Positions 11,426-19,926 of a stretch of 53,016 nucleotides of DNA are shown piece after piece (position 1 is the first letter of the stretch; each line of letters opens with the position of its first letter). The translations under genes and the position numbers were made by a program. A model generated the notes under the pieces. That model saw only the letters and a program-made list of their open reading frames with translations, ran no database searches and had not been told where the DNA came from. This DNA comes from Candidatus Methanorudis spinitermitis (GTDB lineage Archaea; Methanobacteriota; Methanobacteria; Methanobacteriales; Methanobacteriaceae): the NCBI GenBank assembly GCA_031286225.1, contig JAITUQ010000003.1, forward strand, positions 1 through 53,016. The letters are read 5' to 3'.

Positions 11426-11974
11426 TTAAATTATTACAGCTAAAAATTTAGCTTTTTTTCCATTTAATGCTTGCATGGCATGTCCATAGCTTGAATCAAA
11501 AAATATAGAATCTCCTTTATTTAAAATGATTTCACGATCATGAATATATAGCTTTAAAGACCCTTCTATAACATAGTTATATTCTTGTCCTGGGTGAGAG
11601 TTTGTAGGAGGTTTTTCTTCTTTTGGTTCTACTGTAACTATAAGTGTTTCAGCTTTTTTATTGATGAATCTGTCAGCTACTCCTTCACATTCATATCCTT
11701 TTCTTTTTTCCACAAACCTTCCTTTACCTGCTCTTGTTACATGAAATATATTCATACGTGTTTCTTCACCTGAAACTAATAATCCCATATCCACTTTAAA
11801 TTTTTGAGCTATTTCATAGAGAATACTAACTGGAATATCTTTCTCTCCCTTTTCATATTGAATGTATTCCTCCTCATCAATATTAAGTTCATTAGCTATT
11901 TCACTAGTTGTAACATTTGAAAGTTCTCTTAATTCTTTTACTCTAAATCCTATGTCTTTTATTATTTCTTTCAT
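11426..11974 (-). CDS. XRE-family regulator with C-terminal cupin (copy 1)
   Basis: The product (182 aa) has an N-terminal helix-turn-helix (about residues 8-62) and a C-terminal cupin sensor barrel (about 105-182; [14 protein letters not shown] and KGDSIFFDS). This architecture is common in regulators of small-molecule metabolism, where the cupin binds an effector. It lies upstream of acyl-CoA synthetase copy 1 on the same strand, so it probably controls or is co-transcribed with it. The ATG follows GAGG. The ligand is unknown; the acid or acyl-CoA handled by the neighbouring enzyme is a reasonable guess. Confidence 0.9.
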   Translation of the reverse strand: MKEIIKDIGFRVKELRELSNVTTSEIANELNIDEEEYIQYEKGEKDIPVSILYEIAQKFKVDMGLLVSGEETRMNIFHVTRAGKGRFVEKRKGYECEGVADRFINKKAETLIVTVEPKEEKPPTNSHPGQEYNYVIEGSLKLYIHDREIILNKGDSIFFDSSYGHAMQALNGKKAKFLAVII

Positions 11975-12073
11975 AAAATATTCCTCTTTAAGAAGAAAAA
12001 TAATCTTATTTTTTTATTAATTATTTTTATTTAAATATTAAGTAATTAATTATTTTTTAGGTTAATAATCAGC

Positions 12074-13759
12074 TTAATTATCACTTGTTTGGTTTTTATC
12101 TTCATTTCGTATAGCTACTCTTCGTATTTTTCCACTAATTGTTTTTGGAAGTTCATCAACAAATTCAATTACTCTTGGATATTTATAAGGAGCAGTTTCT
12201 TTTTTAACATGATTTTGCAATTGTTTTTTAAGTTCATCAGATGGTTCATAATCGTTTACAAGAACAATTGTTGCTTTAACTATTTGGCCTCTTATAGGAT
12301 CGGGAGTTCCTGTTATTGCACATTCCAATACACTTGGATGTGATATTAATGCACTTTCCACTTCAAATGGACCTATTCTGTAACCTGAACTTTTTATAAT
12401 ATCGTCTATTCTTCCTACAAACCATAAAAATCCATCTTCGTCTTTCCAAGCAGTATCTCCAGTACGATAATATCCATCATGCCAAACTTCTTTTGTTTTT
12501 TCTTCATCTCTATAGTATCCCATAAATAGACCTGGAGGAATTGAATCTATCTTTAATGAAATTTCTGCTTCATCTCCAATATCAACATTGTTATAATTAT
12601 CATCTAAAAGTTCAACATTAAATTTAGGAGCAGGTTTTCCCATTGATCCTGGTTTTGGATCCATCCACACAAAATTAGCTATACTTACAACAGTTTCAGT
12701 TTGTCCAAAAGCCTCCTTGAGTTTCAATCCAAAAATTTCTTGAACTTTATTGTAAACTTCTGGATTTAATGGTTCACCAGCAGTTGTACAATATGTTAAG
12801 TTACTGAAATCATATTTAGATAAATCTTCCTTGATTAAAAATCTGTATATTGTAGGAGGTGCACAAAAAGTATTAATTTTGTATTTTGCAATTTTTTCAA
12901 CTAGATTCACTGGATTGAACCTATCATAGTCATAAATAAATACTCCAGTACCTACAATCCATTGCCCATAAAGGCCCCCCCAAACAGCTTTCATCCATCC
13001 AGTATCAGCAGAAGTATGATGCAATCCATCTTCAAGAGCATTATGCCAATATTTAGAAGTAATAATATGAGCTATAGGATATCTAAAATCATGTGCTACC
13101 ATTTTTGGCTGACCAGAAGTTCCAGAAGAGAAGTAAATAATCATAATGTCATCATTTTCAGTATCTTCATCACCAGTAGGTCTTGCAAATTTCTCATTTG
13201 AGGTTTCAAGAGAGCTTTTAAAATCATCCCAACCATTAAAAGAGTTACCATGGCTAGAAACCACTAATTTTTTCAAATTAACTCCTAGTTCAGATTCTGC
13301 TTTTTCAAATTCAGCTAATAATTCAGGATCATCTACAGATATAATCATTGTTATTGTAGCTTTTTCAATTCTATAGACAATGTCTTTCTTTTTAAGCATG
13401 TGAGTAGCTGGAATTGGAATAGCTCCTATTTTATGAAGAGCTATAATAGTAAACCAAAATTCATAACGGTTTTTTAAGGTAAGCATTACCTTGTCACCTT
13501 TTTTGATATTATAGCTTTTAATTAAATTAGCTGCTTTATCAGAATATTTTTTCATATCTTGAAAGGTAAATTTTTCTTCTTCACCTTCGTCATTACACCA
13601 TACAAGAGCTATTTTTTCTGGATCTTCTTTTGCATATCTATCTACAACATCATATGCAAAATTAAAATTTTTTGGAACTTTAAACTCAAAATTTTTCTTG
13701 AAATCGTCATAAGAGTCAAAATCAACTCTATTTACAAAGTTTTTTATTAAGGATGACAT
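12074..13759 (-). CDS. AMP-forming acyl-CoA synthetase (copy 2)
   Basis: The 561-residue paralogue of the gene at 9429 aligns end to end by eye, starting with the same MSSLIK and NRVDFDSY. Motifs are intact: [32 protein letters not shown], and TISGKIRR with the catalytic lysine. Differences cluster in the middle (about 150-200) and C terminus, so the two may prefer different acids. The ATG follows GAGGG. It lies 78 bp after its own XRE-cupin regulator and 99 bp before the regulator of copy 1, giving a regulator-enzyme-regulator-enzyme array on one strand. Confidence 0.9.
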   Translation of the reverse strand: MSSLIKNFVNRVDFDSYDDFKKNFEFKVPKNFNFAYDVVDRYAKEDPEKIALVWCNDEGEEEKFTFQDMKKYSDKAANLIKSYNIKKGDKVMLTLKNRYEFWFTIIALHKIGAIPIPATHMLKKKDIVYRIEKATITMIISVDDPELLAEFEKAESELGVNLKKLVVSSHGNSFNGWDDFKSSLETSNEKFARPTGDEDTENDDIMIIYFSSGTSGQPKMVAHDFRYPIAHIITSKYWHNALEDGLHHTSADTGWMKAVWGGLYGQWIVGTGVFIYDYDRFNPVNLVEKIAKYKINTFCAPPTIYRFLIKEDLSKYDFSNLTYCTTAGEPLNPEVYNKVQEIFGLKLKEAFGQTETVVSIANFVWMDPKPGSMGKPAPKFNVELLDDNYNNVDIGDEAEISLKIDSIPPGLFMGYYRDEEKTKEVWHDGYYRTGDTAWKDEDGFLWFVGRIDDIIKSSGYRIGPFEVESALISHPSVLECAITGTPDPIRGQIVKATIVLVNDYEPSDELKKQLQNHVKKETAPYKYPRVIEFVDELPKTISGKIRRVAIRNEDKNQTSDN

Positions 13760-13837
13760 TTATATTCCCTCATCAATTTAATATATTTAAATCATAATAT
13801 TTTTAATTCATTGATATTCTTGCTGTAATCTATGATT

Positions 13838-14389
13838 TTACATTATAACAGCTAAAAATTTAGCTTTTTTTCCATTTAATCCTTGCATTGCATGTTCATA
13901 GCTTGAATCAAAAAATATTGAATCTCCTTCATTTAAAATGATTTCATTATCATGAATAAAAAATTTTATAGATCCTTCAAGAACATAATCAAATTCTTGT
14001 CCAGGATGGCTGTTAGTTTTTGGTTTTTTTCCATCTTTTGGTTCTACTGTTACAATAAAAGTTTCTCCTTTTTTGTGAATGAATTTTTCACCTAAATTTT
14101 CATATTTATATTGTTTTTGCCGTTCTACAGAAACTCCTTTTCCTTTTCTTGTAACATTGAATACATGCATCCGTGTTTCTTCACCAGTAAGTAACAATCC
14201 CATGTCTACTTTAAATTTATTAGCTATTTCATAAAGAATACTTGCAGGAATATCTTTTTTCCCATTTTCATATTGAATATATTCCTTCTCATCCATATTA
14301 AATTCGGTAGCTATTTCCTTTGTTGAAATATTTGAAAGTTCTCTAAGTTCTTTTATTCTAAATCCAATATTTTTAACACTTTCTTTCAA
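13838..14389 (-). CDS. XRE-family regulator with C-terminal cupin (copy 2)
   Basis: This 183-residue paralogue of the regulator at 11426 keeps the helix-turn-helix (about 8-62) and cupin ([25 protein letters not shown]). The TTG at 14389 is preferred because GGAGGGG lies 6 bases upstream and the protein then begins at the same point as copy 1; an earlier in-frame TTG falls within the Shine-Dalgarno. It heads the array, and its upstream region carries the TTATCAT-N8-ATGATAA dyad also found before vorC. It probably senses an acyl compound and controls the cluster. Confidence 0.88.
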   Translation of the reverse strand: MKESVKNIGFRIKELRELSNISTKEIATEFNMDEKEYIQYENGKKDIPASILYEIANKFKVDMGLLLTGEETRMHVFNVTRKGKGVSVERQKQYKYENLGEKFIHKKGETFIVTVEPKDGKKPKTNSHPGQEFDYVLEGSIKFFIHDNEIILNEGDSIFFDSSYEHAMQGLNGKKAKFLAVIM

Positions 14390-14590
14390 TATAAACCCCT
14401 CCAAATTTCTAAAATTAAATATTAATTAATATTATTTGATATTAAATATTTATATTATTTTTAATAATACCAAAATTAACATGTTTTTAATTCTTTATTT
14501 TGAAAATTAACAAAATTTAAGTTAATCAAGCTTTAGAAATTTATATTATAATATTATAAATATATTAACAATTAAAAATATGTTTTATAG

Positions 14591-14600
14591 TAATATAAAT
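14591..14600 (-). promoter_or_regulatory. Putative TATA box of the regulator 2 operon
   Basis: On the minus strand this reads ATTTATATTA. It lies 8 bases downstream of the TTATCAT dyad, similar to the layout at vorC, and about 190-200 bases before the regulator start codon. Confidence 0.35.
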
Positions 14601-14608
14601 TTAAGTAA

Positions 14609-14630
14609 TTATCATAATTATTAATGATAA
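14609..14630. promoter_or_regulatory. Dyad TTATCAT-N8-ATGATAA, candidate operator
   Basis: Perfect 7-bp arms with an 8-base spacer; same arms and spacing as the site before vorC (8075-8096). It lies just upstream of a TATA-like element for the regulator/acyl-CoA synthetase array. Two further half-sites follow within 65 bp. Confidence 0.6.
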
Positions 14631-15062
14631 ATGGCTTAATCAAAAATTTATCATGAAATTATAGCATATTACTGAAAAATTGCAAGAAATGATAATTTTC
14701 ATGATTTTTTAAAAACTTCTAAAAATCCTTTAATTTAAATTTAAAGAATATTTATAAATATTAAATATTTTCAAAATTAAATCATCTATAGCAAACCTTT
14801 GCTAATTGAATATATTTTAAAATATTTTTCATAAATTTATTTTATAGATTTTATAAAATCAATAATCATAATACTTTTCTTATAAATTTCTAAAATCCTG
14901 GATTTTTGAGATAAATATATATCCTTTATGAAAAATAACAGCTCCTTTTAAATGCTTTTAAAACATATTTATAATATTACTATTTTTTTTAATTAAAATC
15001 ATTTTTTATTAAGAATTTTTAGTATTAGATTGAAAACAAATTTTTATTAAATTATTTTTTTG

Positions 15063-15169
15063 TATTTTACAGTAAAGTATTAATTTTACGTAAGTATTAA
15101 TTTTACAGAAGAGTATTATATAATATTAATTTTATAGTAGCACATTTAGAAGGTTTTAATTTTACAGTA
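15063..15169. repeat. Repeated AATTTTACAG-type motif before the helicase
   Basis: Five degenerate copies of a string like (G)TATTAATTTTACAGTA occur in about 107 bp: near 15063, 15078, 15094, 15123 and 15152. The last ends some 50 bp before the helicase start. They may be binding sites or an expanded repeat in the 5' leader. Confidence 0.5.
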
Positions 15170-15222
15170 TATTATGTAATTTATAATATTATTACCAATT
15201 AATTTAAAAAGGAAGACATTTT

Positions 15223-16512
15223 ATGGAAGAATTATCATTTTCAGATTTGAAAATATCAGAAAATATTAAAAATGCAGTTGAAGAAATGGGGTTTGAGGAG
15301 CCAACACCTATACAATCATTAGCTATACCTGAAACCTTGAAAGGAAAAGATATTATTGGACAAGCACAAACAGGAACTGGAAAAACAGTAGCTTTTGGAA
15401 TACCATTACTTGAAAAAATTTATATAAAAGATAAATCTCCACAAGCTATTATAATATGTCCAACTCGTGAGTTGAGCATTCAAGTAGCTGAAGAGCTAGG
15501 AAAACTTTCGTCTTTTATAAAAGGTTTACATATACTACCAGTTTACGGTGGCCAACCTATTGGAAGGCAAATAAGAGCATTAAAAAAAGGAGTACACATA
15601 ATAATTGGAACTCCTGGACGTTTAATTGACCATATACAAAGAAAAACCTTAGATTTATCAGGAATTGAAACAGTTGTTTTAGATGAAGCTGATGAAATGC
15701 TTGATATGGGCTTTAGAGAAGATATTGAAAAAATATTAAAATTTACTCCAAAAAATAGACAAACACTTCTGTTTTCAGCTACGATGCCTAATGCAATAAA
15801 AAAACTAACTCATATGTACCAAAAAAATCCAAAACATTTGAAAATAGCTCAACACATCATGACTGCTCCTGAAATTGAACAATTCTACTTTGAAACAAGA
15901 GAAAAAATGAAGTTAGAAACTCTTTCAAATATACTTGATATTTATGATATTAACTTAGCTTTGGTATTTTGCAATACAAAAAGAAAAGTTGATAGACTTA
16001 CAAGAGATCTTAAAAGTAGAGGTTACTCTGCAGATGGCATTCATGGAGACATGAGACAAGGCATAAGAGATAAAGTTATGGGGAAATTCAGAAAAGGAAA
16101 AATTGAAATTTTAGTAGCTACTGATGTTGCAGCAAGAGGAATTGATGTTCCAGATGTTGAAGCAGTTTTTAACTATAATGTTCCTAGTAACAATGAATAC
16201 TATGTACATCGTATTGGTAGAACTGGAAGAGCAGGAAAAACAGGATATGCTTTTACCTTTGTAGCAGGTAAAGAAATTTACAGATTAAGAGAAATTCAAA
16301 AATTCACTAAATCTAAAATTAAACAGCAAAAAATACCTTCTATAAGAGACATTGAAAAAATTAAATCTAATTTGGTATTAGATAAAATTAAGGATAAAAT
16401 AGAGAAAAACAATTTAGATAAAGATGTTCATAAAATAGAATCTTTAGTTGAAATTGGATATAATTCAATTGATATAGCGGCTGCTCTATTAAACATGCTT
16501 AAAGAGAAATAA
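15223..16512 (+). CDS. DEAD-box ATP-dependent RNA helicase
   Basis: The product (429 aa) is a compact DEAD-box helicase with all core motifs: Q motif (EPTPIQ, 26-31), Walker A AQTGTGKT (48-55), PTRELS, GTPGR, DEAD (about 152-155), SATMP and the C-terminal HRIGRTGRAG. It unwinds RNA, for instance in ribosome assembly, RNA turnover or cold adaptation. After the helicase core there is a charged C-terminal segment of some 70 residues. The ATG follows AAGGA. It is transcribed alone, divergent from the regulator array. The repeated motif in its upstream region may bear on its control. Confidence 0.95.
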   Translation: MEELSFSDLKISENIKNAVEEMGFEEPTPIQSLAIPETLKGKDIIGQAQTGTGKTVAFGIPLLEKIYIKDKSPQAIIICPTRELSIQVAEELGKLSSFIKGLHILPVYGGQPIGRQIRALKKGVHIIIGTPGRLIDHIQRKTLDLSGIETVVLDEADEMLDMGFREDIEKILKFTPKNRQTLLFSATMPNAIKKLTHMYQKNPKHLKIAQHIMTAPEIEQFYFETREKMKLETLSNILDIYDINLALVFCNTKRKVDRLTRDLKSRGYSADGIHGDMRQGIRDKVMGKFRKGKIEILVATDVAARGIDVPDVEAVFNYNVPSNNEYYVHRIGRTGRAGKTGYAFTFVAGKEIYRLREIQKFTKSKIKQQKIPSIRDIEKIKSNLVLDKIKDKIEKNNLDKDVHKIESLVEIGYNSIDIAAALLNMLKEK

Positions 16513-16568
16513 TATCAACTAAAAGATTTTACTAATTGGTATTGGGTTTAAATATTATTAAATTCATG

Positions 16569-16655
16569 ATACTATAAGTAAAGTGCATGAAAACCACAAT
16601 ACAATAGGTGGAGTGCATGAAAACCACAATACTATGGGTGGGTGTATGAAGAATA
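16569..16655. repeat. 30-bp tandem repeat, about 2.7 copies
   Basis: Two nearly identical 30-bp units (16569-16598, 16599-16628) contain GTGCATGAAAACCACA, and a third, decayed copy runs to about 16655. They follow the helicase directly and lie before the 3' end of the convergent DUF2283 gene. There are no spacers, so this is not a CRISPR array. Confidence 0.75.
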
Positions 16656-16661
16656 ATAAAA

Positions 16662-17030
16662 TTAAGCTGTTGCTAGTTTGGCATCCATAGTAGGAATATT
16701 ATTATCATTAATAACAGTCGTGTTTGTTATTTTAAACTCACTATGGTTATGTATATCTAATGTGAAGATGGCATTAACGAGTATTTGATATTCAGTGACT
16801 TTTACTATTAAATCAATACTAGTAATGTTTTTAAGACTTTCCACAGTAGTGTTTAATACATATGATGTATTTAATATTTCTAACCCTGTAAGTTTCCCTT
16901 CTTTGGTGAAATCAATTATAACATTATCATTTAGTGGAATAGCTTTTGGATTTTGATGATCCTCAACCTGAATATACAATGCATCAACAGAGGGATCATA
17001 ATCATAATTTAAGATTTTGTGCCATACCAT
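16662..17030 (-). CDS. DUF2283 family protein
   Basis: This small protein (122 aa) has an N-terminal DUF2283 domain: YDYDPSVDALYI followed by VIIDFTKEGKLTGLEIL. The family is widespread, mostly of unknown function, and sometimes appears near toxin-antitoxin or mobile genes. The C-terminal 60 residues are rich in Asn, Thr and Ile and less conserved in style. A strong GGAGGAT precedes the ATG. It lies immediately downstream of the dead IS605-type element and upstream of the 30-bp repeats, in a small accessory patch. Confidence 0.8.
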   Translation of the reverse strand: MVWHKILNYDYDPSVDALYIQVEDHQNPKAIPLNDNVIIDFTKEGKLTGLEILNTSYVLNTTVESLKNITSIDLIVKVTEYQILVNAIFTLDIHNHSEFKITNTTVINDNNIPTMDAKLATA

Positions 17031-17102
17031 TATTTTAATCCTCCTTTAATTTAGATTTGGATTCTGGGAAAGTAGTTACTAATCTTATGTTATTTGACAT
17101 AC

Positions 17103-17124
17103 TCTAACGACTAAAGTCGTTGGA
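17103..17124. repeat. IS605-type right-end hairpin
   Basis: The core AACGACT-AA-AGTCGTT gives a 7-bp stem with a two-base loop, extendable by a G-T and two further pairs. It lies just after the tnpB stop and is the probable right-end transposase recognition hairpin. In related elements the guide RNA of TnpB ends here. Confidence 0.7.
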
Positions 17125-17133
17125 TTCTTGGGA

Positions 17134-18288
17134 CTAAACACCAATGTGTTTTTCATTACCAAAGAGCTGCCCACTCTCATAAATTTTCATAAATAATTTT
17201 AATCCTTTATTAAGAATATTGATACTAGCATTAATATCTCTATCATGTTGGGTCTTGCATTCTGGACAAAACCAGCTAGAGATGGCTCTTCTTAGTTCTT
17301 TATAACGATATCCACAAACACTACAATCCTTACTAGTGTATTTGGGATCAACTTTGATGAAATCTTTACCATACATTGTAGTTTTCTGCTCTATTAAACT
17401 TGTTAGTTTGTACCATGCTATTTCATGAGTAGAACGAGCAGATCACTTTTCTTTCAGCATGTTCTTTATTTGTAATTTCTCCATGCTTATAAAATCATAA
17501 GATAACACGATTTGTGTGCTTAATTTATGGTAAAAATCATTTTTTTTATCATTGAGTTTATTATATGCTTTTTGTAATTTACGCAATGTTTTATTGTAGT
17601 TATTACTACCAAATGTTCGTCTTGATAGTTCTCGTTGTAATCTAGATACTGTATTATTTTCTTTTGTGAGGTTTAGCTTGTCTATCACTTTTCCATTACA
17701 AAAGTTTAACAAATGTCTTTTACCAAGATCAATACCAGTAAAACAACCAGTTTTAGGTAATTCCTCAATAAGACGGTCAATGACTATACATGCAAACCAA
17801 CGACCATTATCAAGTTTAACAGTTGCATTTATTATTTTACCTTTGATTTTTCGATTATCTTTATATTTAAAATAACCAAACTTATTTAATCTTAAATGGT
17901 TGTTTTCTACTCTAATTGAATCATTATTATTAGCTATTTTTATAGATTGAACTGGATTTTTACGAGATTTAAATCTTGGAAATCCATTGCCACGGAAAAA
18001 TGAGTGGAATACTTTTAAAAAATTATCTCTTGTTGACTGTAAACTAGTGGATTCAATCTTTTTATACCATTCATAAGTACTTTTAAGATAGTTATTAAGA
18101 TGATTAAGATTGGATTTATTTTTAACACCATAATAAGTCATAGTTGGAGCCATAAACATATTACTAATAGTTATTTGATTGATTTTTAAGCATGTGTTAA
18201 AGAAAAATCTGTTAACTCCAAAAGTTTCAAATAATTCTTGCTTTTGAGAATTATTAGGATAAATTCTTATCTTATACGTGTATTCCAT
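17134..18288 (-). pseudogene. tnpB: tnpB, interrupted by in-frame UGA
   Basis: Read through, this encodes 384 residues, a normal TnpB (RNA-guided nuclease ancestral to Cas12). The frame is broken by TGA at 17443-17445 (codon 282), after MLKEK; the same frame then continues with SARSTHEIAWYKL. The RuvC residues survive: Asp in GIDLGK, Glu in SMEKLQ and Asp in HDRDINAS. The zinc finger (CSVCGY ... CPEC) is also intact. An ATG at 17376 could start a C-terminal fragment of 80 aa. One point change separates this from an intact gene, so inactivation looks recent unless UGA is read through. Confidence 0.9.
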
Positions 18289-18294
18289 TCTTAA

Positions 18295-18694
18295 TCACTT
18301 ATTTTTTTGATCTTGTATGTACTTTTGAACAGTTTTTTCTGATATGTGCCCTATTGATTCACAGTAATAGCTTCTAGTCCAGAGCATAGGCAATCTACTT
18401 TTTAACTTAGGATATTTTAATCTTAACTCTGCTAGTATATCCCTTAAGTTGTTGAACTATCCAATGAGGACTAGCTGTTGGATCTGCTTTAACAAATAAA
18501 TGAACATGATCTGGCATTATTTCCATTTCTTCTATTATTATTCCAATTTTGCTAGCTTTTAAATATAACAATTCCTTTAATTTAACTTCTACATCATCTA
18601 TAAGAACTTTTCTACGATATTTAGGACACCATATTAAATGGTATGATATATTATAGATGCATGTATTACTACATTTCCACCTTTTTGAAACCAT
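18295..18694 (-). pseudogene. tnpA: tnpA (IS200-type HUH transposase), frameshifted
   Basis: The first 90 residues or so match IS200 transposase: HLIWCPKYRRKVL near the start and the HUH motif in PDHVHLFVK. Near 18423-18427 the frame breaks (GTTAAGA where GTTTTAAGA would be expected). In the shifted frame the remainder is recognisable (LPMLWTRSYY and the catalytic Tyr in TVQKYIQDQ), ending in TGA at 18295. The span is 400 nt, two short of a multiple of three that would give a normal 133-residue protein, so a 2-base deletion is the simplest explanation. Unshifted, translation stops at 18407 after 95 residues, without the catalytic tyrosine. Confidence 0.9.
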
Positions 18695-18760
18695 TATTAT
18701 ATTATATATGTGTCATTTGTATATGTTGTTTTTGGTAACTCTCGAAAAATGGCAATTCAT

Positions 18761-18780
18761 CCAATGACTAAAGTCATGGG
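18761..18780. repeat. IS605-type left-end hairpin
   Basis: Core ATGACT-AA-AGTCAT, flanked by CC/GG pairs, lies about 70 bp upstream of tnpA. It shares its GACT-AA-AGTC centre with the right-end hairpin, as expected if one TnpA recognises both ends. Confidence 0.7.
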
Positions 18781-19145
18781 GTTTCTTGCCATGACCTCCT
18801 AAAACAGAACTAGAGTATTTCCTATATAGTCTTGGGAATAAAGTTTTTAAGTAAATAAAAACTTCGTTTTTCTAACGTGAAAGCAAGTTTTCAAATAATG
18901 AAAATTTTTAAAAATTTTAATACTAATTTGTTTCTTAATTAAAATAATGATAATCTATATTTTGTTAATAATAAAGTTATTAAACAATGTTTTTTAAAAT
19001 TAAAGATTATAACAATCATACTATGAAAATTCATTAATATTCCAGAAAAACATTGATTAAAATCTTTTCTTTCATGACTATAAACTACAAAAATATAAAT
19101 ATCATCAATCATATATCATCAATCATCTAATAAAAGGTGGTAAAA
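18781..19145. other. Intergenic region upstream of vapBC
   Basis: There is no gene. A TATA-like AATATAAAT (about 19091-19100) sits directly before two direct repeats, which precede the vapB Shine-Dalgarno. The rest is AT-rich DNA next to the insertion element. Confidence 0.55.
19101..19126. promoter_or_regulatory. Two direct repeats ATCATCAATCAT before vapB
   Basis: Two identical 12-bp copies (19101-19112, 19115-19126) repeat with a 14-bp period between the TATA-like element and the vapB start. Ribbon-helix-helix antitoxins typically bind such tandem sites to repress their own operon, so this is a likely autoregulatory operator. Confidence 0.5.
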
Positions 19146-19421
19146 ATGCAAAGTAAAAGCAGAACTACAATAAGCTTAGAACCTGAAATAATGGATATGA
19201 TTAAACAAATAGCTATTAATAAAGGAACTACACAAACAAAAATAATTAATGACTACTTAAAACAATGTATAGAGAAAGAACCAGAAAAAAACAAAGTTAA
19301 GATAAACATTATAATGGATGGTGATCCTAATATAGATATTAGTGATTTTATAGGAAGTATAAAAACAGATAGACCCTTTAATGCTGTAAAACTTCAAAAC
19401 CAAGTGCGTAAAGGAGAATAA
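19146..19421 (+). CDS. vapB: Ribbon-helix-helix antitoxin, VapB-like
   Basis: The product (91 aa) has an N-terminal ribbon-helix-helix DNA-binding domain (RTTISLEPEIMDMIKQIA, residues 6-23, then a second helix). A C-terminal tail, expected to wrap the toxin, follows (PNIDISDFIGSI). It precedes a PIN-domain toxin by 5 bases, the standard antitoxin-toxin order. The ATG at 19146 is chosen because GGTGG lies 5 bases before it; an in-frame GTG upstream is within that site. It is expected to neutralise VapC and repress the operon by binding the repeats at 19101-19126. Confidence 0.85.
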   Translation: MQSKSRTTISLEPEIMDMIKQIAINKGTTQTKIINDYLKQCIEKEPEKNKVKINIIMDGDPNIDISDFIGSIKTDRPFNAVKLQNQVRKGE

Positions 19422-19426
19422 TTATA

Positions 19427-19825
19427 ATGATATTCTTAGATGCTAATTATTTACTTAGTTTATATATTGAAACAGAAACAGAGCATAATATAGCTTTGAA
19501 TATATGGGATAAAATAAAGCACGAGGAATTAGTAATATCTAATTCTATAATACTTGAAGTAATAACCATTTCAAACACCAAGATAAAGTTAGAAAAAGAA
19601 AAACTTGAAGGGATTTATAATAATTTGAATAGTGGTAGATTTAAAATAGTTGAAGATGTAGCTTTTCAAAAAAATAGCATGAAAAAATTATTAAATTATT
19701 TACCTCAAAGAATGCCATTATTCGGTTGTTTATATATTGAACTTATGGAACAGTTAGGAATAACTAAAATAGCAACGTTTGATAAGCATTTTAATAATAT
19801 TGAGGGTGTTGAAACAATATACTAA
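19427..19825 (+). CDS. vapC: PIN-domain toxin, VapC-like, with altered active site
   Basis: This 132-residue PIN-domain ribonuclease of a VapBC module has the first acidic residue (LDAN, Asp5), an acidic residue near position 44 (ILEV) and a final Asp in TFDKHF. The third conserved Asp, expected before C-x-Y-I in the fourth helix, is Gly100 (LFGCLYIELM; codon GGT at 19724-19726). A single A-to-G change would explain it. Loss of this metal ligand usually destroys or weakens PIN nuclease activity, so the toxin may be dead while the antitoxin is kept. The start follows vapB closely, with AAAGGAG upstream. Confidence 0.85.
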   Translation: MIFLDANYLLSLYIETETEHNIALNIWDKIKHEELVISNSIILEVITISNTKIKLEKEKLEGIYNNLNSGRFKIVEDVAFQKNSMKKLLNYLPQRMPLFGCLYIELMEQLGITKIATFDKHFNNIEGVETIY

Positions 19826-19926
19826 AATAATCCTGAATAATATAAGTAATGGGTTATTATAATGGGAAAAGAAAATAATGATTCTGTTTTAGTGGAAGGG
19901 ATTATTTTGACATCATTTTTAAAATT

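Larger units (their letters stand above)
14390..15222. other. Divergent control region between regulator 2 and the helicase
   Basis: An 830-bp gene-free region. It contains the dyad at 14609-14630 with further half-sites at 14648-14654 (TTATCAT) and 14689-14695 (ATGATAA), an inverted repeat AGCAAA-CC-TTTGCT at 14790-14803, and a series of AATTTTACAG-type repeats at 15063-15169 before the helicase. The ATTTTCA..GATTTTT string after 14695 resembles that next to the vorC dyad. Confidence 0.6.
17103..18780 (-). mobile_element. Degenerate IS605-type insertion sequence
   Basis: A complete but inactivated IS200/IS605 element. Transposition gene tnpA (HUH nuclease) precedes tnpB on the same strand, 6 bases apart. 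Imperfect palindromes mark the ends: 17103-17124 (core AACGACT-AA-AGTCGTT) next to tnpB and 18761-18780 (core ATGACT-AA-AGTCAT) upstream of tnpA, as expected for family members lacking terminal inverted repeats. tnpA carries a frameshift and tnpB an in-frame UGA, so the copy should not move by itself. The limits given are the outer edges of the hairpins; the true cleavage sites lie a little outside. Confidence 0.85.

Noticed and set aside
16569..16655. CRISPR array
   Set aside because: The 30-bp units are directly adjacent with no spacers, and no cas genes occur in the window.
17134..17376. Separate 80-residue zinc-finger gene
   Set aside because: It is the C-terminal part of tnpB in the same frame after the UGA codon.
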